Assembly: GCA_030831445.1 (NCBI GenBank)
Contig: JAURLB010000218.1
Coordinates: 1 to 9,730, forward strand
Length of the DNA: 9,730 nucleotides
Direction of reading: 5' to 3'
Origin: Candidatus Nanopelagicales bacterium
Lineage (GTDB): Bacteria; Actinomycetota; Actinomycetes; S36-B12; UBA5976
Below, piece by piece: positions 1 through 5,800 of the stretch. How positions within the stretch are numbered: position 1 is the first letter of the stretch; each line of letters starts with the position of its first letter. The position numbers were made by a program, and so were the translations under genes. The notes beneath the pieces are model-generated. The model saw only the letters and a list, made by a program, of their open reading frames with translations, made no database searches and had not been told where the DNA came from.

Positions 1-238
1 AACGTGGTGGCTCAAAAAGTGGTGCCCATTTTGTCCCAATAAACGAGGTGCCGATTTCTTGCAAAAACTGCCAGGTCGGGGGAACAAGTGACAGAACGAT
101 GCCAATGGTGATCACAATAGCGACCAAGGACGCAGCGCCCATAATGGCTTTTGCAATACCTTGAATTAGGTAGTTTCGACGTAAGCGAGAGGAGGGCGTC
201 AGTGTGACGCCCTCCCGCTTGCTTGTGATTTCATTCAT
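1..238 (-). CDS. pstC: Phosphate ABC transporter permease PstC, N-terminal part (runs off the left edge)
   Basis: The first 79 codons of a membrane permease that would form, with PstA, the phosphate channel of the PstSCAB importer. I translated it by hand from the ATG at 238-236. It opens with a charged cytoplasmic segment (MNEITSKREGV), then a hydrophobic helix at about residues 32-52 (IMGAASLVAIVITIGIVLSL). A stretch follows that includes FIGTKWAPLF, which matches the family's typical tGt.WsP.F segment after the first helix. It starts 12 nt after the pstS stop, in the usual pstS-pstC order. No other in-frame ATG lies upstream of the helix, so this start is favoured, although no good Shine-Dalgarno is visible. 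An 11-bp hairpin (191-215) falls within codons 8-16. The assignment rests on context plus one helix and one motif, since the rest of the gene is outside the window. Confidence 0.85.
   Translation of the reverse strand, partial: MNEITSKREGVTLTPSSRLRRNYLIQGIAKAIMGAASLVAIVITIGIVLSLVPPTWQFLQEIGTSFIGTKWAPLFEPPR
191..215 (-). promoter_or_regulatory. Perfect 11-bp hairpin in the first codons of pstC
   Basis: GGAGGGCGTCA (191-201) and TGACGCCCTCC (205-215) are exact reverse complements separated by 3 nt. The stem could extend by AGCG (184-187) pairing with CGCT (216-219), with a 3-nt bulge. In the transcript it lies about 36 nt after the pstS stop and 24-48 nt into pstC. It has no U-tract, so a simple intrinsic terminator is unlikely. 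A 3'-end stabiliser for pstS mRNA or an attenuator of pstC is plausible because PstS is needed in excess. The role is inferred; the structure is seen directly. Confidence 0.6.
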
Positions 239-250
239 CTGGAGGTTGAC

Positions 251-1315
251 CTAGTCAGCTAGATTCTTGACTCGTTCAACTTCTTCTTTTGTTGCTTTGA
301 GCTGTGCTGCTGTGAGAGGAACGAAGAGTGCTTCTTTCACAATACCTTTGATGTGGTAAAGATAGTATTCGATGAACTTTGCAAGTGCCTTGTTGTTCTT
401 CAAGGAAGACTGCTTCACATAGATATACAACTCGCGACCAAGTGGCTTATATGTTCCGTTCTGGACTGTTGTCGTTGTTGGAGCAACACATCCAGCACCA
501 CTATCGATCTGAAGTGCTTTCACCTTGGTTGGGTTTTCCAACACGTATGAGAGACCGAAGTAGCCCAGACCACCGAGGGTATTCGCGATACCATTCACGA
601 TGATGTTGTCATCTTCTGACGGCTGATAATCCGTTCGGCTTACTTTGGCTTTTCCATTGATTGCTTCAGTGAAGTAATCAAATGTTCCTGAATCAGCACC
701 TGGACCGTAAAGCACGAGTCCACGTGATGGGAAATCTGATCGAACTTGCTTCCAGTTATTCACTTTGTCTTCAGCTGCTGGTTCCCAAATCTTCTTGAGT
801 TCGGCGGTGGTGAGGCAAGTTGCCCAGGTGTTGCTTGGATTAACGACAACAGCCAAGCCGTCATTAGCAACTGTGACCTTTGCATACTTCACACCTGCAG
901 CGGCGCAAGCATCTGCTTCAGAAGTCTTGATTGGTCGTGATGCCATTGAAATATCAGTTTCGTTCTTGCAGAACTTCTCAAATCCGCCACCAGTACCGGA
1001 GGTTGCAACAGTTACTCGAACTTTGTTCTTGGTAGCTTTTTGGAAGTCTTCTGCAGTAATTGCAATAAGAGGTGTGACAGTACTTGAACCATCAACACGA
1101 ATTGAGCCGGAAAGACCCTTCCATGGATCAACCTTTACCCAAACAAGTTTTCCACTCTGCTTCTTGCAAACCAAGGTTCCCTTTTTCTTAATTTCACCTT
1201 TGGTTTTGCAGGTTGCGCCAGCTTTCACTGCGGCAACTGGAGCGGAATAAAGTGCCGTGAATGCTAAGGTTGCGGCTAACACGCCTGTAGCAATCCGAGT
1301 CAGCGACTTATTCAT
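251..1315 (-). CDS. pstS: Phosphate-binding protein PstS, secreted
   Basis: The extracellular phosphate-binding component of the Pst importer (354 aa from the ATG at 1315). Residues 1-29 form a signal peptide: MNKSLTR, a hydrophobic core, then APVAA. This supports starting at 1315 rather than at the in-frame GTG at 1351. Residues 30-60 are a Lys-rich module with C36, C50 and W59 (KLVWVK). The PBP-like domain follows: VDGSSTVTP, the phosphate-binding loop TSGTGGGF, DISMASRPI, NDGLAVVVNP, TTAELKKIW, GADSGTFDYF, NTLGGLGYFG and LGRELYIYV, all in the family order. There is no lipobox cysteine, although many Gram-positive PstS proteins are lipoproteins, so its attachment to the cell is unclear. pstC follows 12 nt downstream. 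PHO-box-like repeats at 1363-1411 suggest induction under phosphate starvation. The function is firm; the role of the N-terminal module is unknown. Confidence 0.95.
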   Translation of the reverse strand: MNKSLTRIATGVLAATLAFTALYSAPVAAVKAGATCKTKGEIKKKGTLVCKKQSGKLVWVKVDPWKGLSGSIRVDGSSTVTPLIAITAEDFQKATKNKVRVTVATSGTGGGFEKFCKNETDISMASRPIKTSEADACAAAGVKYAKVTVANDGLAVVVNPSNTWATCLTTAELKKIWEPAAEDKVNNWKQVRSDFPSRGLVLYGPGADSGTFDYFTEAINGKAKVSRTDYQPSEDDNIIVNGIANTLGGLGYFGLSYVLENPTKVKALQIDSGAGCVAPTTTTVQNGTYKPLGRELYIYVKQSSLKNNKALAKFIEYYLYHIKGIVKEALFVPLTAAQLKATKEEVERVKNLAD

Positions 1316-1362
1316 ATTTCTTAGACCTTTCGGTTTTGGTGGAACTTCCACAGGAGAAAGAA

Positions 1363-1411
1363 ATCAAACGAGAGTGAACAGACTTCAGGTCTGAAGTAAA
1401 CGGAAAGTGAA
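1363..1411 (-). promoter_or_regulatory. PHO-box-like direct repeats upstream of pstS
   Basis: Read on the minus strand toward pstS, TTCAC occurs at 1411-1407, TTTAC at 1400-1396, TTCAC at 1378-1374 and TTGAT at 1367-1363. The steps are 11, 22 and 11 nt, so all four lie in one 11-nt phase. This matches the architecture of actinobacterial PHO boxes (11-nt repeats built on GTTCAC), in the same orientation relative to pstS as in Streptomyces. A 7-bp inverted repeat, ACTTCAG-GT-CTGAAGT (1382-1397), fills the space between the two pairs. A PhoP/RegX3-type regulator is the likely binder. No clear -10 for pstS was found. A 13-nt palindrome (GTGGAACTTCCAC, 1339-1351) lies in the leader. Confidence 0.6.
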
Positions 1412-1442
1412 TTAACTAAGAAGAGTTGGTGCGCCAAGTGTC

Positions 1443-1448
1443 TACACT
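1443..1448 (+). promoter_or_regulatory. Probable -10 box of a leaderless promoter
   Basis: TACACT ends 9 nt before the ATG at 1458, so transcription would begin at or within a few bases of the start codon. No Shine-Dalgarno precedes that ATG, which fits a leaderless mRNA, common in actinobacteria. A -35 element at 17-nt spacing is not recognisable. The nearest PHO-box half-site (1407-1411) sits close to where the -35 would be, so phosphate could also affect this gene. Confidence 0.45.
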
Positions 1449-1457
1449 AAGAACCCT

Positions 1458-1937
1458 ATGAATAGCCAAGCCCAGACTGTTGCGGTCTTGCCGCTACTAA
1501 CCGATGAGCCCACATCTGACTTGGAAGACTTTTTGCATTCCAGTCTCACAGAAATGAATGTCGTAAGAATGGGTCTTGTTGGTAGTGAACTTGATGCTCA
1601 ACAGTGGATTGCAGTTGTGTGCAAGCGGATCAGCGAGTCAGGTCAAGCATTTCAAGGAGTGCACCTGATTGCCTTTGGCGAAGCAGTAAATCGATTACCA
1701 GATATTGCATTTGCTCAACGAGCAAGTCGTCGCATTATTCATTCCTACACTTTGATTGACTTCATACCTGAGAAGCACTTCGCTGAGTGGCCCGACGCAC
1801 CTGTTAGCGTGATTATCACCAATCCGCTGAGTCCAATCCAACAAAGTGCAAAACTGCGTGGTTGGGAAGTGCAAATAATTGAACCAGTGGACTTGCCAGT
1901 AGCACTTGCAAAAACTTTGCAGAACTTCACAATGTAA
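1458..1937 (+). CDS. Hypothetical protein, possibly a degenerate alpha/beta-hydrolase-like fold
   Basis: I do not recognise this 159-aa protein. It has no signal peptide or membrane segment. Alternating hydrophobic stretches (TVAVLPLL, GVHLIAFG, APVSVIIT, GWEVQIIE) with helical segments between them suggest an alpha/beta sandwich. HLIAFGEAVNRLPDIAFAQ sits where an alpha/beta hydrolase would have its nucleophile elbow (G-x-S-x-G), but the serine is absent. APVSVIITNPLSPIQQ resembles the late strand-loop of that fold. If related, it would lack the catalytic serine and be a non-enzymatic or divergent member. The ATG at 1458 is preceded by a -10-like TACACT and no ribosome binding site, so it may be translated from a leaderless transcript. 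It is divergent from pstS and lies 109 nt upstream of ndh on the same strand. The coding call is secure because the frame is long, uninterrupted and followed by a coherent gap. The function is unknown. Confidence 0.7.
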   Translation: MNSQAQTVAVLPLLTDEPTSDLEDFLHSSLTEMNVVRMGLVGSELDAQQWIAVVCKRISESGQAFQGVHLIAFGEAVNRLPDIAFAQRASRRIIHSYTLIDFIPEKHFAEWPDAPVSVIITNPLSPIQQSAKLRGWEVQIIEPVDLPVALAKTLQNFTM

Positions 1938-1966
1938 TTGCACTGTCTCAATACGTGACATAAAAC
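1938..1966 (+). promoter_or_regulatory. Candidate promoter for the NADH dehydrogenase gene
   Basis: TTGCAC (1938-1943) and TAAAAC (1961-1966) are separated by exactly 17 nt, each matching the sigma-70-type consensus at four of six positions. They sit directly after the preceding gene's stop, about 80 nt before the ATG at 2047. The match is modest, and read-through from the upstream gene is an alternative. Confidence 0.3.
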
Positions 1967-2033
1967 TCTGAAGTAACCCCTCTAAAAATATTCAATGAGC
2001 ATTCACCTCAAAACTCAATAGGCTTCGCCCTTT

Positions 2034-2039
2034 GAAGGA
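2034..2039 (+). promoter_or_regulatory. Ribosome binding site that sets the ndh start
   Basis: GAAGGA lies 7 nt before the ATG at 2047. This favours that ATG over the in-frame TTG at 2032, which overlaps the site itself. The protein then begins MKPHVVVLGAGFGG, placing the FAD-binding strand at the expected distance from the N-terminus. Confidence 0.75.
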
Positions 2040-2046
2040 TGGTCTC

Positions 2047-3267
2047 ATGAAACCGCACGTTGTAGTCCTCGGTGCAGGATTTGGCGGACTCACGGCTGCC
2101 CGCTCACTTCAAAAGTATGCGGATGTCACGCTCGTGGACAAACACAATTTCCAAACATTCCTGCCACTTCTTTACCAAGTTGCTACTGCTGGACTTGCAG
2201 CTGACCACGTGGCATACCCGATTCGTGGAGCGTTAAGAAAAACAAACGTCAAGTTCAAAATGGGCGAACCTAAAAGTTTAGATAGTGCAAAAAACGAAAT
2301 CACTTTCTTTGATGGTACAACACTCACGTACGACCATCTGGTTGTTGCACTTGGTTCCACGACTGCCGACTTTGGCATTAAAGGTGTGGCTGAATTTGCT
2401 CTCGGCATGAAGACCGTGGCTGAAGCAATGGCGATTAGATCTGAAGTAATGCGTGCCTATGAGGCTTTATGTTCTGAAGGAAATGCTGACCGACTTGATA
2501 TTGCAGTTGTTGGAGGTGGTCCAACTGGTGTTGAAATGGCGGGAGCATTCGCTGAATTAGTGCGTGGTCCTTTGAAATCGGATTACCGAAAAGCAGCGGA
2601 AAGAATCCAGGTCACACTCATTGAGGCAGGTCCAAGACTCGTCCCTTCATTTTCAGCGTCACTCTCCGAAAAAACAAAGAAAGATTTAGAAAAACTCGGC
2701 GTGAAAGTTCGAGTGAACACCATGGTGAAGGAAGTAACTGAAGACTCAATCATCACAACAACAGGTGACGTGATTCATGCCAATACAACTGTGTGGGCGG
2801 CAGGTGTGAAAGGCGTGTCTGTTGCAGACACACTTCAACTTCCCGAACTTCGTGGGCGAATCGAGATTGAACCCACCCTCCAAGTCAAGGGTTATGAAAA
2901 CATCTGGGCAATTGGCGATATTGCAGGGGCGTTCGATGAGTCTGGAGCACCTCTACCAATGGTTGCGCCAGTAGCCATCCAACAAGGGAAGTTTCTTGCA
3001 AAGCAACTAAATGCACTTGCGAGTAAACATTCACTTTCGAACTTCGTATATAAAGACAAGGGCTCGATGGCGACAATTGGTCGACACAAGGCAATTGTTG
3101 AAGTTAAAGGTATCCGAATCTCAGGAGCGATGGCTTGGCTTGCATGGCTTTGGTTACATCTCTTCTATATTTTGGGCGGAAGAAACAAAGTTGGAACTAT
3201 GGTTGATTGGACCTGGAACTATTTGACGTTCGATCGGGGTAATCGACATATTATGGATTCGTTCTAG
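2047..3267 (+). CDS. ndh: Type II NADH dehydrogenase (NADH:quinone oxidoreductase, non-proton-pumping)
   Basis: A 406-aa flavoprotein that passes electrons from NADH through FAD to membrane quinone without pumping protons. It has two Rossmann dinucleotide motifs: GAGFGG at residues 9-14 for FAD, and GGGPTGVE from about residue 156 for NADH. The NDH-2 hallmark FLPLLYQVATAGL is present near residue 40. AIGDIAGA at about 288-295 contacts the flavin, followed by PMVAPVAIQQGKFLAKQL, which carries the quinone-site AxxxQ pattern. The C-terminal part (GAMAWLAWLWLHLFYILGG) is an amphipathic or hydrophobic membrane anchor typical of the family. Length and motif order are normal, with no lesions. It is convergent with the short-chain dehydrogenase gene, and a strong hairpin begins 10 nt after its stop. 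A ferredoxin/NADP-type flavoprotein is unlikely given the YQVATAGL motif. Confidence 0.93.
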   Translation: MKPHVVVLGAGFGGLTAARSLQKYADVTLVDKHNFQTFLPLLYQVATAGLAADHVAYPIRGALRKTNVKFKMGEPKSLDSAKNEITFFDGTTLTYDHLVVALGSTTADFGIKGVAEFALGMKTVAEAMAIRSEVMRAYEALCSEGNADRLDIAVVGGGPTGVEMAGAFAELVRGPLKSDYRKAAERIQVTLIEAGPRLVPSFSASLSEKTKKDLEKLGVKVRVNTMVKEVTEDSIITTTGDVIHANTTVWAAGVKGVSVADTLQLPELRGRIEIEPTLQVKGYENIWAIGDIAGAFDESGAPLPMVAPVAIQQGKFLAKQLNALASKHSLSNFVYKDKGSMATIGRHKAIVEVKGIRISGAMAWLAWLWLHLFYILGGRNKVGTMVDWTWNYLTFDRGNRHIMDSF

Positions 3268-3277
3268 CAAAAGGAAA

Positions 3278-3306
3278 GGGTCCAAGCCCATCCTTGGCTT
3301 GGACCC
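3278..3306. terminator. 11-bp hairpin terminator between convergent genes
   Basis: GGGTCCAAGCC (3278-3288) and GGCTTGGACCC (3296-3306) form a perfect 11-bp stem with a 7-nt loop, 10 nt after the ndh stop. Read on the minus strand it is followed by TTTCCTTTTG, a T-rich tail suited to ending transcripts from the short-chain dehydrogenase side. On the plus strand the position is ideal for ndh, but there is no U-tract. It probably serves both directions. Confidence 0.75.
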
Positions 3307-3323
3307 AACAGAGTTGTCACTCT

Positions 3324-3409
3324 TAGGAATATCCAGTTTTCTTCTTATTCCTAGAACCTGGGGTTTTGAAACCCGGCAGGTTTGGTGTGTTCTTGATTCT
3401 TGCTTCAAG
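3324..3409 (+). repeat. Three further weak inverted repeats in the convergent gap
   Basis: The rest of the 203-nt non-coding gap holds three weaker structures. TAGGAATA (3324-3331) pairs with TATTCCTA (3346-3353). AACCTG+GGGTT (3355-3365) pairs with AACCC+CAGGTT (3370-3382) around a TTGA loop with a 2-nt bulge. CTTGA (3392-3396) pairs with TCAAG (3405-3409), followed by a T-rich run to 3430 that could end plus-strand transcripts. No open frame with recognisable content was found here. Each is weaker than the 11-bp hairpin at 3278-3306, and some could arise by chance. Confidence 0.4.
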
Positions 3410-3470
3410 TGCTTTTTCTATTTTGTTTTTGTGCTTTCCCACCCGGGCAAAATAGCCTTCAGGTCTGACA

Positions 3471-4235
3471 TTATTTGGAGCGTTTTCTCAAGCTTCCTGA
3501 AAAATTCGCAACCGTTTTACGTGGCAGAATTCGAGTGAGGGAAATCAACGTTTTGTACTGCCATCCCGGGATACTGATAACTCGGCCTTTGAGATGATCT
3601 TCCCAGCCGGTTCGAACTACCTTATTCGCATCGAGCCAGAGCCAGTTTGGTATCGGCTCGGTTGAAATTCCTGCTCGTTCATGAAATTCTGTTCGAGTAA
3701 AACCTGGGCAAAGGGCTGAGATTCTGACTTTGCTTCGTTTGAGTTGGCGAGAAAGCCCTTCAACGAAGGAAACATTCCACGCTTTGATAGCACTATATGT
3801 TCCACCAGGTAAGAAACCAGCAACTGAAGCAACAACCACGATTTCTCCGCCACGTTCAAGCATTTGCGGAAGTACGGCATGGGTCGCTCGCATAACAGCA
3901 TTCACCATCACATTCATTGCAACAGTTTCGGCATCCATATCAGTTTCAGGAAACTTTTGATTGGTGGCAAATCCAGCGTTATTGATGAGTACATCCACAA
4001 CGTGGCTCTTTAAATACTCTTCAAGTTTCTGGATACCTAACTCATTGGCTAAATCACAGACTTCGAAGGTGAAGTTCTGACCAGGAAATCGTGAGGACAA
4101 GTCTCCGACTTGGTTTTGCATACGGTCTCTGTCTCGGCTGACAAGGGTGATGTTTGCTCCAAGATGGGCAAACATCTCTACATACGCTTTACCAATACCT
4201 GCAGTAGCACCTGTGATAACAACATTCATACTCAT
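3471..4235 (-). CDS. Short-chain dehydrogenase/reductase (SDR family, classical type)
   Basis: A 254-aa NAD(P)-dependent oxidoreductase of unknown substrate. Numbered from the ATG at 4235, it shows the cofactor motif TGATAGIG (8-15), SRDRDR after the second strand (which favours NADP), NNAG (85-88), the active-site N108, catalytic S137 (VVVASVAG) and the Y147-SAI-K151 pair. PGFTRTEFH follows where the family has its PG..xT loop. The catalytic set is complete. The start could be the ATG at 4235 or the one at 4229; an upstream in-frame TTG (4256) has no support. It follows hspR by 51 nt on the same strand, so it may be a distal member of the heat-shock operon, or may use its own promoter in that AT-rich gap. 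The C-terminal tail is basic (RILPRKTVANFSGSLRKRSK), which may allow peripheral membrane binding. The substrate cannot be inferred. Confidence 0.92.
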   Translation of the reverse strand: MSMNVVITGATAGIGKAYVEMFAHLGANITLVSRDRDRMQNQVGDLSSRFPGQNFTFEVCDLANELGIQKLEEYLKSHVVDVLINNAGFATNQKFPETDMDAETVAMNVMVNAVMRATHAVLPQMLERGGEIVVVASVAGFLPGGTYSAIKAWNVSFVEGLSRQLKRSKVRISALCPGFTRTEFHERAGISTEPIPNWLWLDANKVVRTGWEDHLKGRVISIPGWQYKTLISLTRILPRKTVANFSGSLRKRSK

Positions 4236-4286
4236 TGGGTGGAGAATACAAGACAAGTAAATATATTGTTTTGAACTAGCTTGCCA

Positions 4287-4640
4287 TTATCGAGTTCTGC
4301 GTTGTGGTCTCCACACCACAACGGCAGTCGCAGAAGAGCGTGACGTTAGTTCATCGATTCTTCTGCGTAATCTCAAGTTTTCCTCTTCTAATTGCATAAT
4401 TCTTTGAATTCCTGCGAGGTTTACGCCTTCAGCAGTTAATTCAGAGACTTCTTTAAGTCGTGCAATATCGCGAAGGGAGTACAGTCGAGTTCTACCTTGA
4501 GTTCGACTCGGCGAGACCAAACCTAAACGATCATATTGGCGCAGAGTCTGCGGATGAAGGTTTGCGATCTGTGCCGCAACACTGATCCCATACACTGCAG
4601 CATCAACATCAACATCAGGGATTTCTCTTCGACTAATCAT
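4287..4640 (-). CDS. hspR: Heat-shock transcriptional repressor HspR (MerR family)
   Basis: A 117-aa DNA-binding repressor. The N-terminal MerR-type winged helix-turn-helix spans about residues 17-85: YGISVAAQIANLHPQTLRQYDRLGLVSPSR is nearly the signature of actinobacterial HspR, with the HPQTLRQYDRLGL recognition segment. NLAGIQRIMQLEEENLRLRRRIDEL (about 73-98) is the dimerising coiled coil. The tail VVWRPQRR is also HspR-like. Its ATG overlaps the dnaJ stop by one base (TAATG) and has a strong GGAGGA site just upstream, inside dnaJ. In Streptomyces HspR represses the dnaK operon with DnaK as co-repressor. Its position as last chaperone-operon gene and the repeats upstream of dnaK agree with autoregulation. 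If dnaK is truly broken, this loop should be disturbed. A (GTTGAT)-type triplet repeat encodes DVDVDA near the N-terminus. Confidence 0.95.
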   Translation of the reverse strand: MISRREIPDVDVDAAVYGISVAAQIANLHPQTLRQYDRLGLVSPSRTQGRTRLYSLRDIARLKEVSELTAEGVNLAGIQRIMQLEEENLRLRRRIDELTSRSSATAVVVWRPQRRTR

Positions 4641-5785
4641 TAGTCCTCCACCACTATGCGCGGAGCAGATGCTGCACGCTCAAGAAATGCAGTTCGCGGA
4701 TTCTCAGATGAGGTTGCATCCGCAAATTCCTGTAAAGCAGATTTTGCTGCTTTAGAAAGTTTTTGGGGAATCGCAATTTCGACTGTGATGACTACATCGC
4801 CGATTTTGCCTTTAGCATTCATAAAACCTTTATTTTTTACTCGAAACTTTTTACCTGATGGAGTCCCGGCAGGGACTTTTAACTTAAACGTTCCACCTGT
4901 GACCATTGGCACTTCGATTTCTGAACCGAGTGTTGCCTCCGCAATCGAGATTGGCACGTTCACTTCTAACGAATCGTCTTTGCGGGTGAAGATTGGGTGT
5001 GGTGTGACTCTTACCTTTACAAACAAATCTCCTGATGGTCCACCATTGCTACCCGCCGCACCAAAACCGGTATGACGAAGAGTTGATCCATCCTTGACTC
5101 CACGTGGAATCTTGATTTGGAAAGTTCTGGTTTCTCGCTTTGCACCAACACCTCTGCAATCATTGCAAGGTCTATCAATAGTAAATCCATTGCCTCGGCA
5201 TTGGTTACAGGTTTGAGGTACTCCAAACCCACCAACGTTTTTCACAAGCTGGCCCGATCCTCCGCAGACATTGCAAGTATGCCGCTGGCTTCCAGCCGCT
5301 GCACCTGTTGCTTTGCAACTCTTACAGGCGAAATCGCCATTCACGCCAATCGGAGTGATGATCCCTTGTAATGAATCGGCGAAAGACACAGTGAGTGTGG
5401 TTTCAAGATCACTACCTCGGCGAGCCCGTGTTCTACCACCGCCACCGAAGAGGTTGCCGAAGATGTCTCCAAAGCCTCCAGGGAAGGTATCTTCAAAGTT
5501 GGCTTGCGTGTAACCGCCACCACCTGGAAAACCACCAGCGTATGCACCACTTGCTACAGCATCACGAAACTCGTCATATTCTTTTCGAGACACTTCACTT
5601 CCAACAACATCGTACGCTTCTGAAACTTCCTTAAAACGAGATTCAGCTTTAGCGTTTCCAGGATTAGCGTCGGGGTGTAATTCTTTGGCGAGTTTGCGAT
5701 ACTTCTTCTTTATCTCATCTTGGCTTGCAGTCTTACTCACACCGAGAATCTGATAGTAATCTTTATCAGCCCACTCTTGATTCAT
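4640..5785 (-). CDS. dnaJ: Co-chaperone DnaJ (Hsp40, type I)
   Basis: A 381-aa Hsp40 that delivers substrates to DnaK and stimulates its ATPase. The J-domain occupies about residues 9-74 (YYQILGVSKTA) with the essential HPD at 37-39. A Gly/Phe-rich linker runs about 80-120. The zinc-binding domain has four cysteine pairs: C154/C157, C171/C174, C193/C196 and C207/C210. Three are in CxxCxGxG form and the first is a variant (CKSCKATG). The C-terminal client-binding domains follow (IKIPRGVKDGS, VKVRVTPHPIFTRKDDSL). This is full length with all domains, so it is type I DnaJ rather than CbpA. It starts 15 nt after the grpE stop and ends overlapping the hspR start. A weak 6-bp inverted repeat lies in its first codons (5750-5769). 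No lesions were seen. Confidence 0.97.
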   Translation of the reverse strand: MNQEWADKDYYQILGVSKTASQDEIKKKYRKLAKELHPDANPGNAKAESRFKEVSEAYDVVGSEVSRKEYDEFRDAVASGAYAGGFPGGGGYTQANFEDTFPGGFGDIFGNLFGGGGRTRARRGSDLETTLTVSFADSLQGIITPIGVNGDFACKSCKATGAAAGSQRHTCNVCGGSGQLVKNVGGFGVPQTCNQCRGNGFTIDRPCNDCRGVGAKRETRTFQIKIPRGVKDGSTLRHTGFGAAGSNGGPSGDLFVKVRVTPHPIFTRKDDSLEVNVPISIAEATLGSEIEVPMVTGGTFKLKVPAGTPSGKKFRVKNKGFMNAKGKIGDVVITVEIAIPQKLSKAAKSALQEFADATSSENPRTAFLERAASAPRIVVED

Positions 5786-5800
5786 CTCACACCCATTCGT

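Noticed and set aside
765..1250. 161-codon open frame on the plus strand
   Set aside because: It lies fully antisense to pstS, whose signal peptide and binding motifs are unmistakable, and its translation has no recognisable content.
2032..2046. Earlier TTG start for ndh
   Set aside because: It overlaps the GAAGGA ribosome site serving the ATG at 2047, and the extra residues are not family-like.
1383..3470. A 12-nt sequence (CTTCAGGTCTGA) found both near 1383 and near 3459
   Set aside because: Several shared 12-mers are expected by chance in about 10 kb on two strands, and the contexts are unrelated.
4862..4880. Terminator-like AGTCCC-GGCA-GGGACT followed by TTTT on the plus strand
   Set aside because: It is inside dnaJ on the opposite strand, encodes the conserved PAGTPSG region, and no plus-strand gene precedes it.
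4656..5075. 139-codon open frame on the plus strand
   Set aside because: It is the antisense shadow of the DnaJ C-terminal domain, with no ribosome site and no family-like content.
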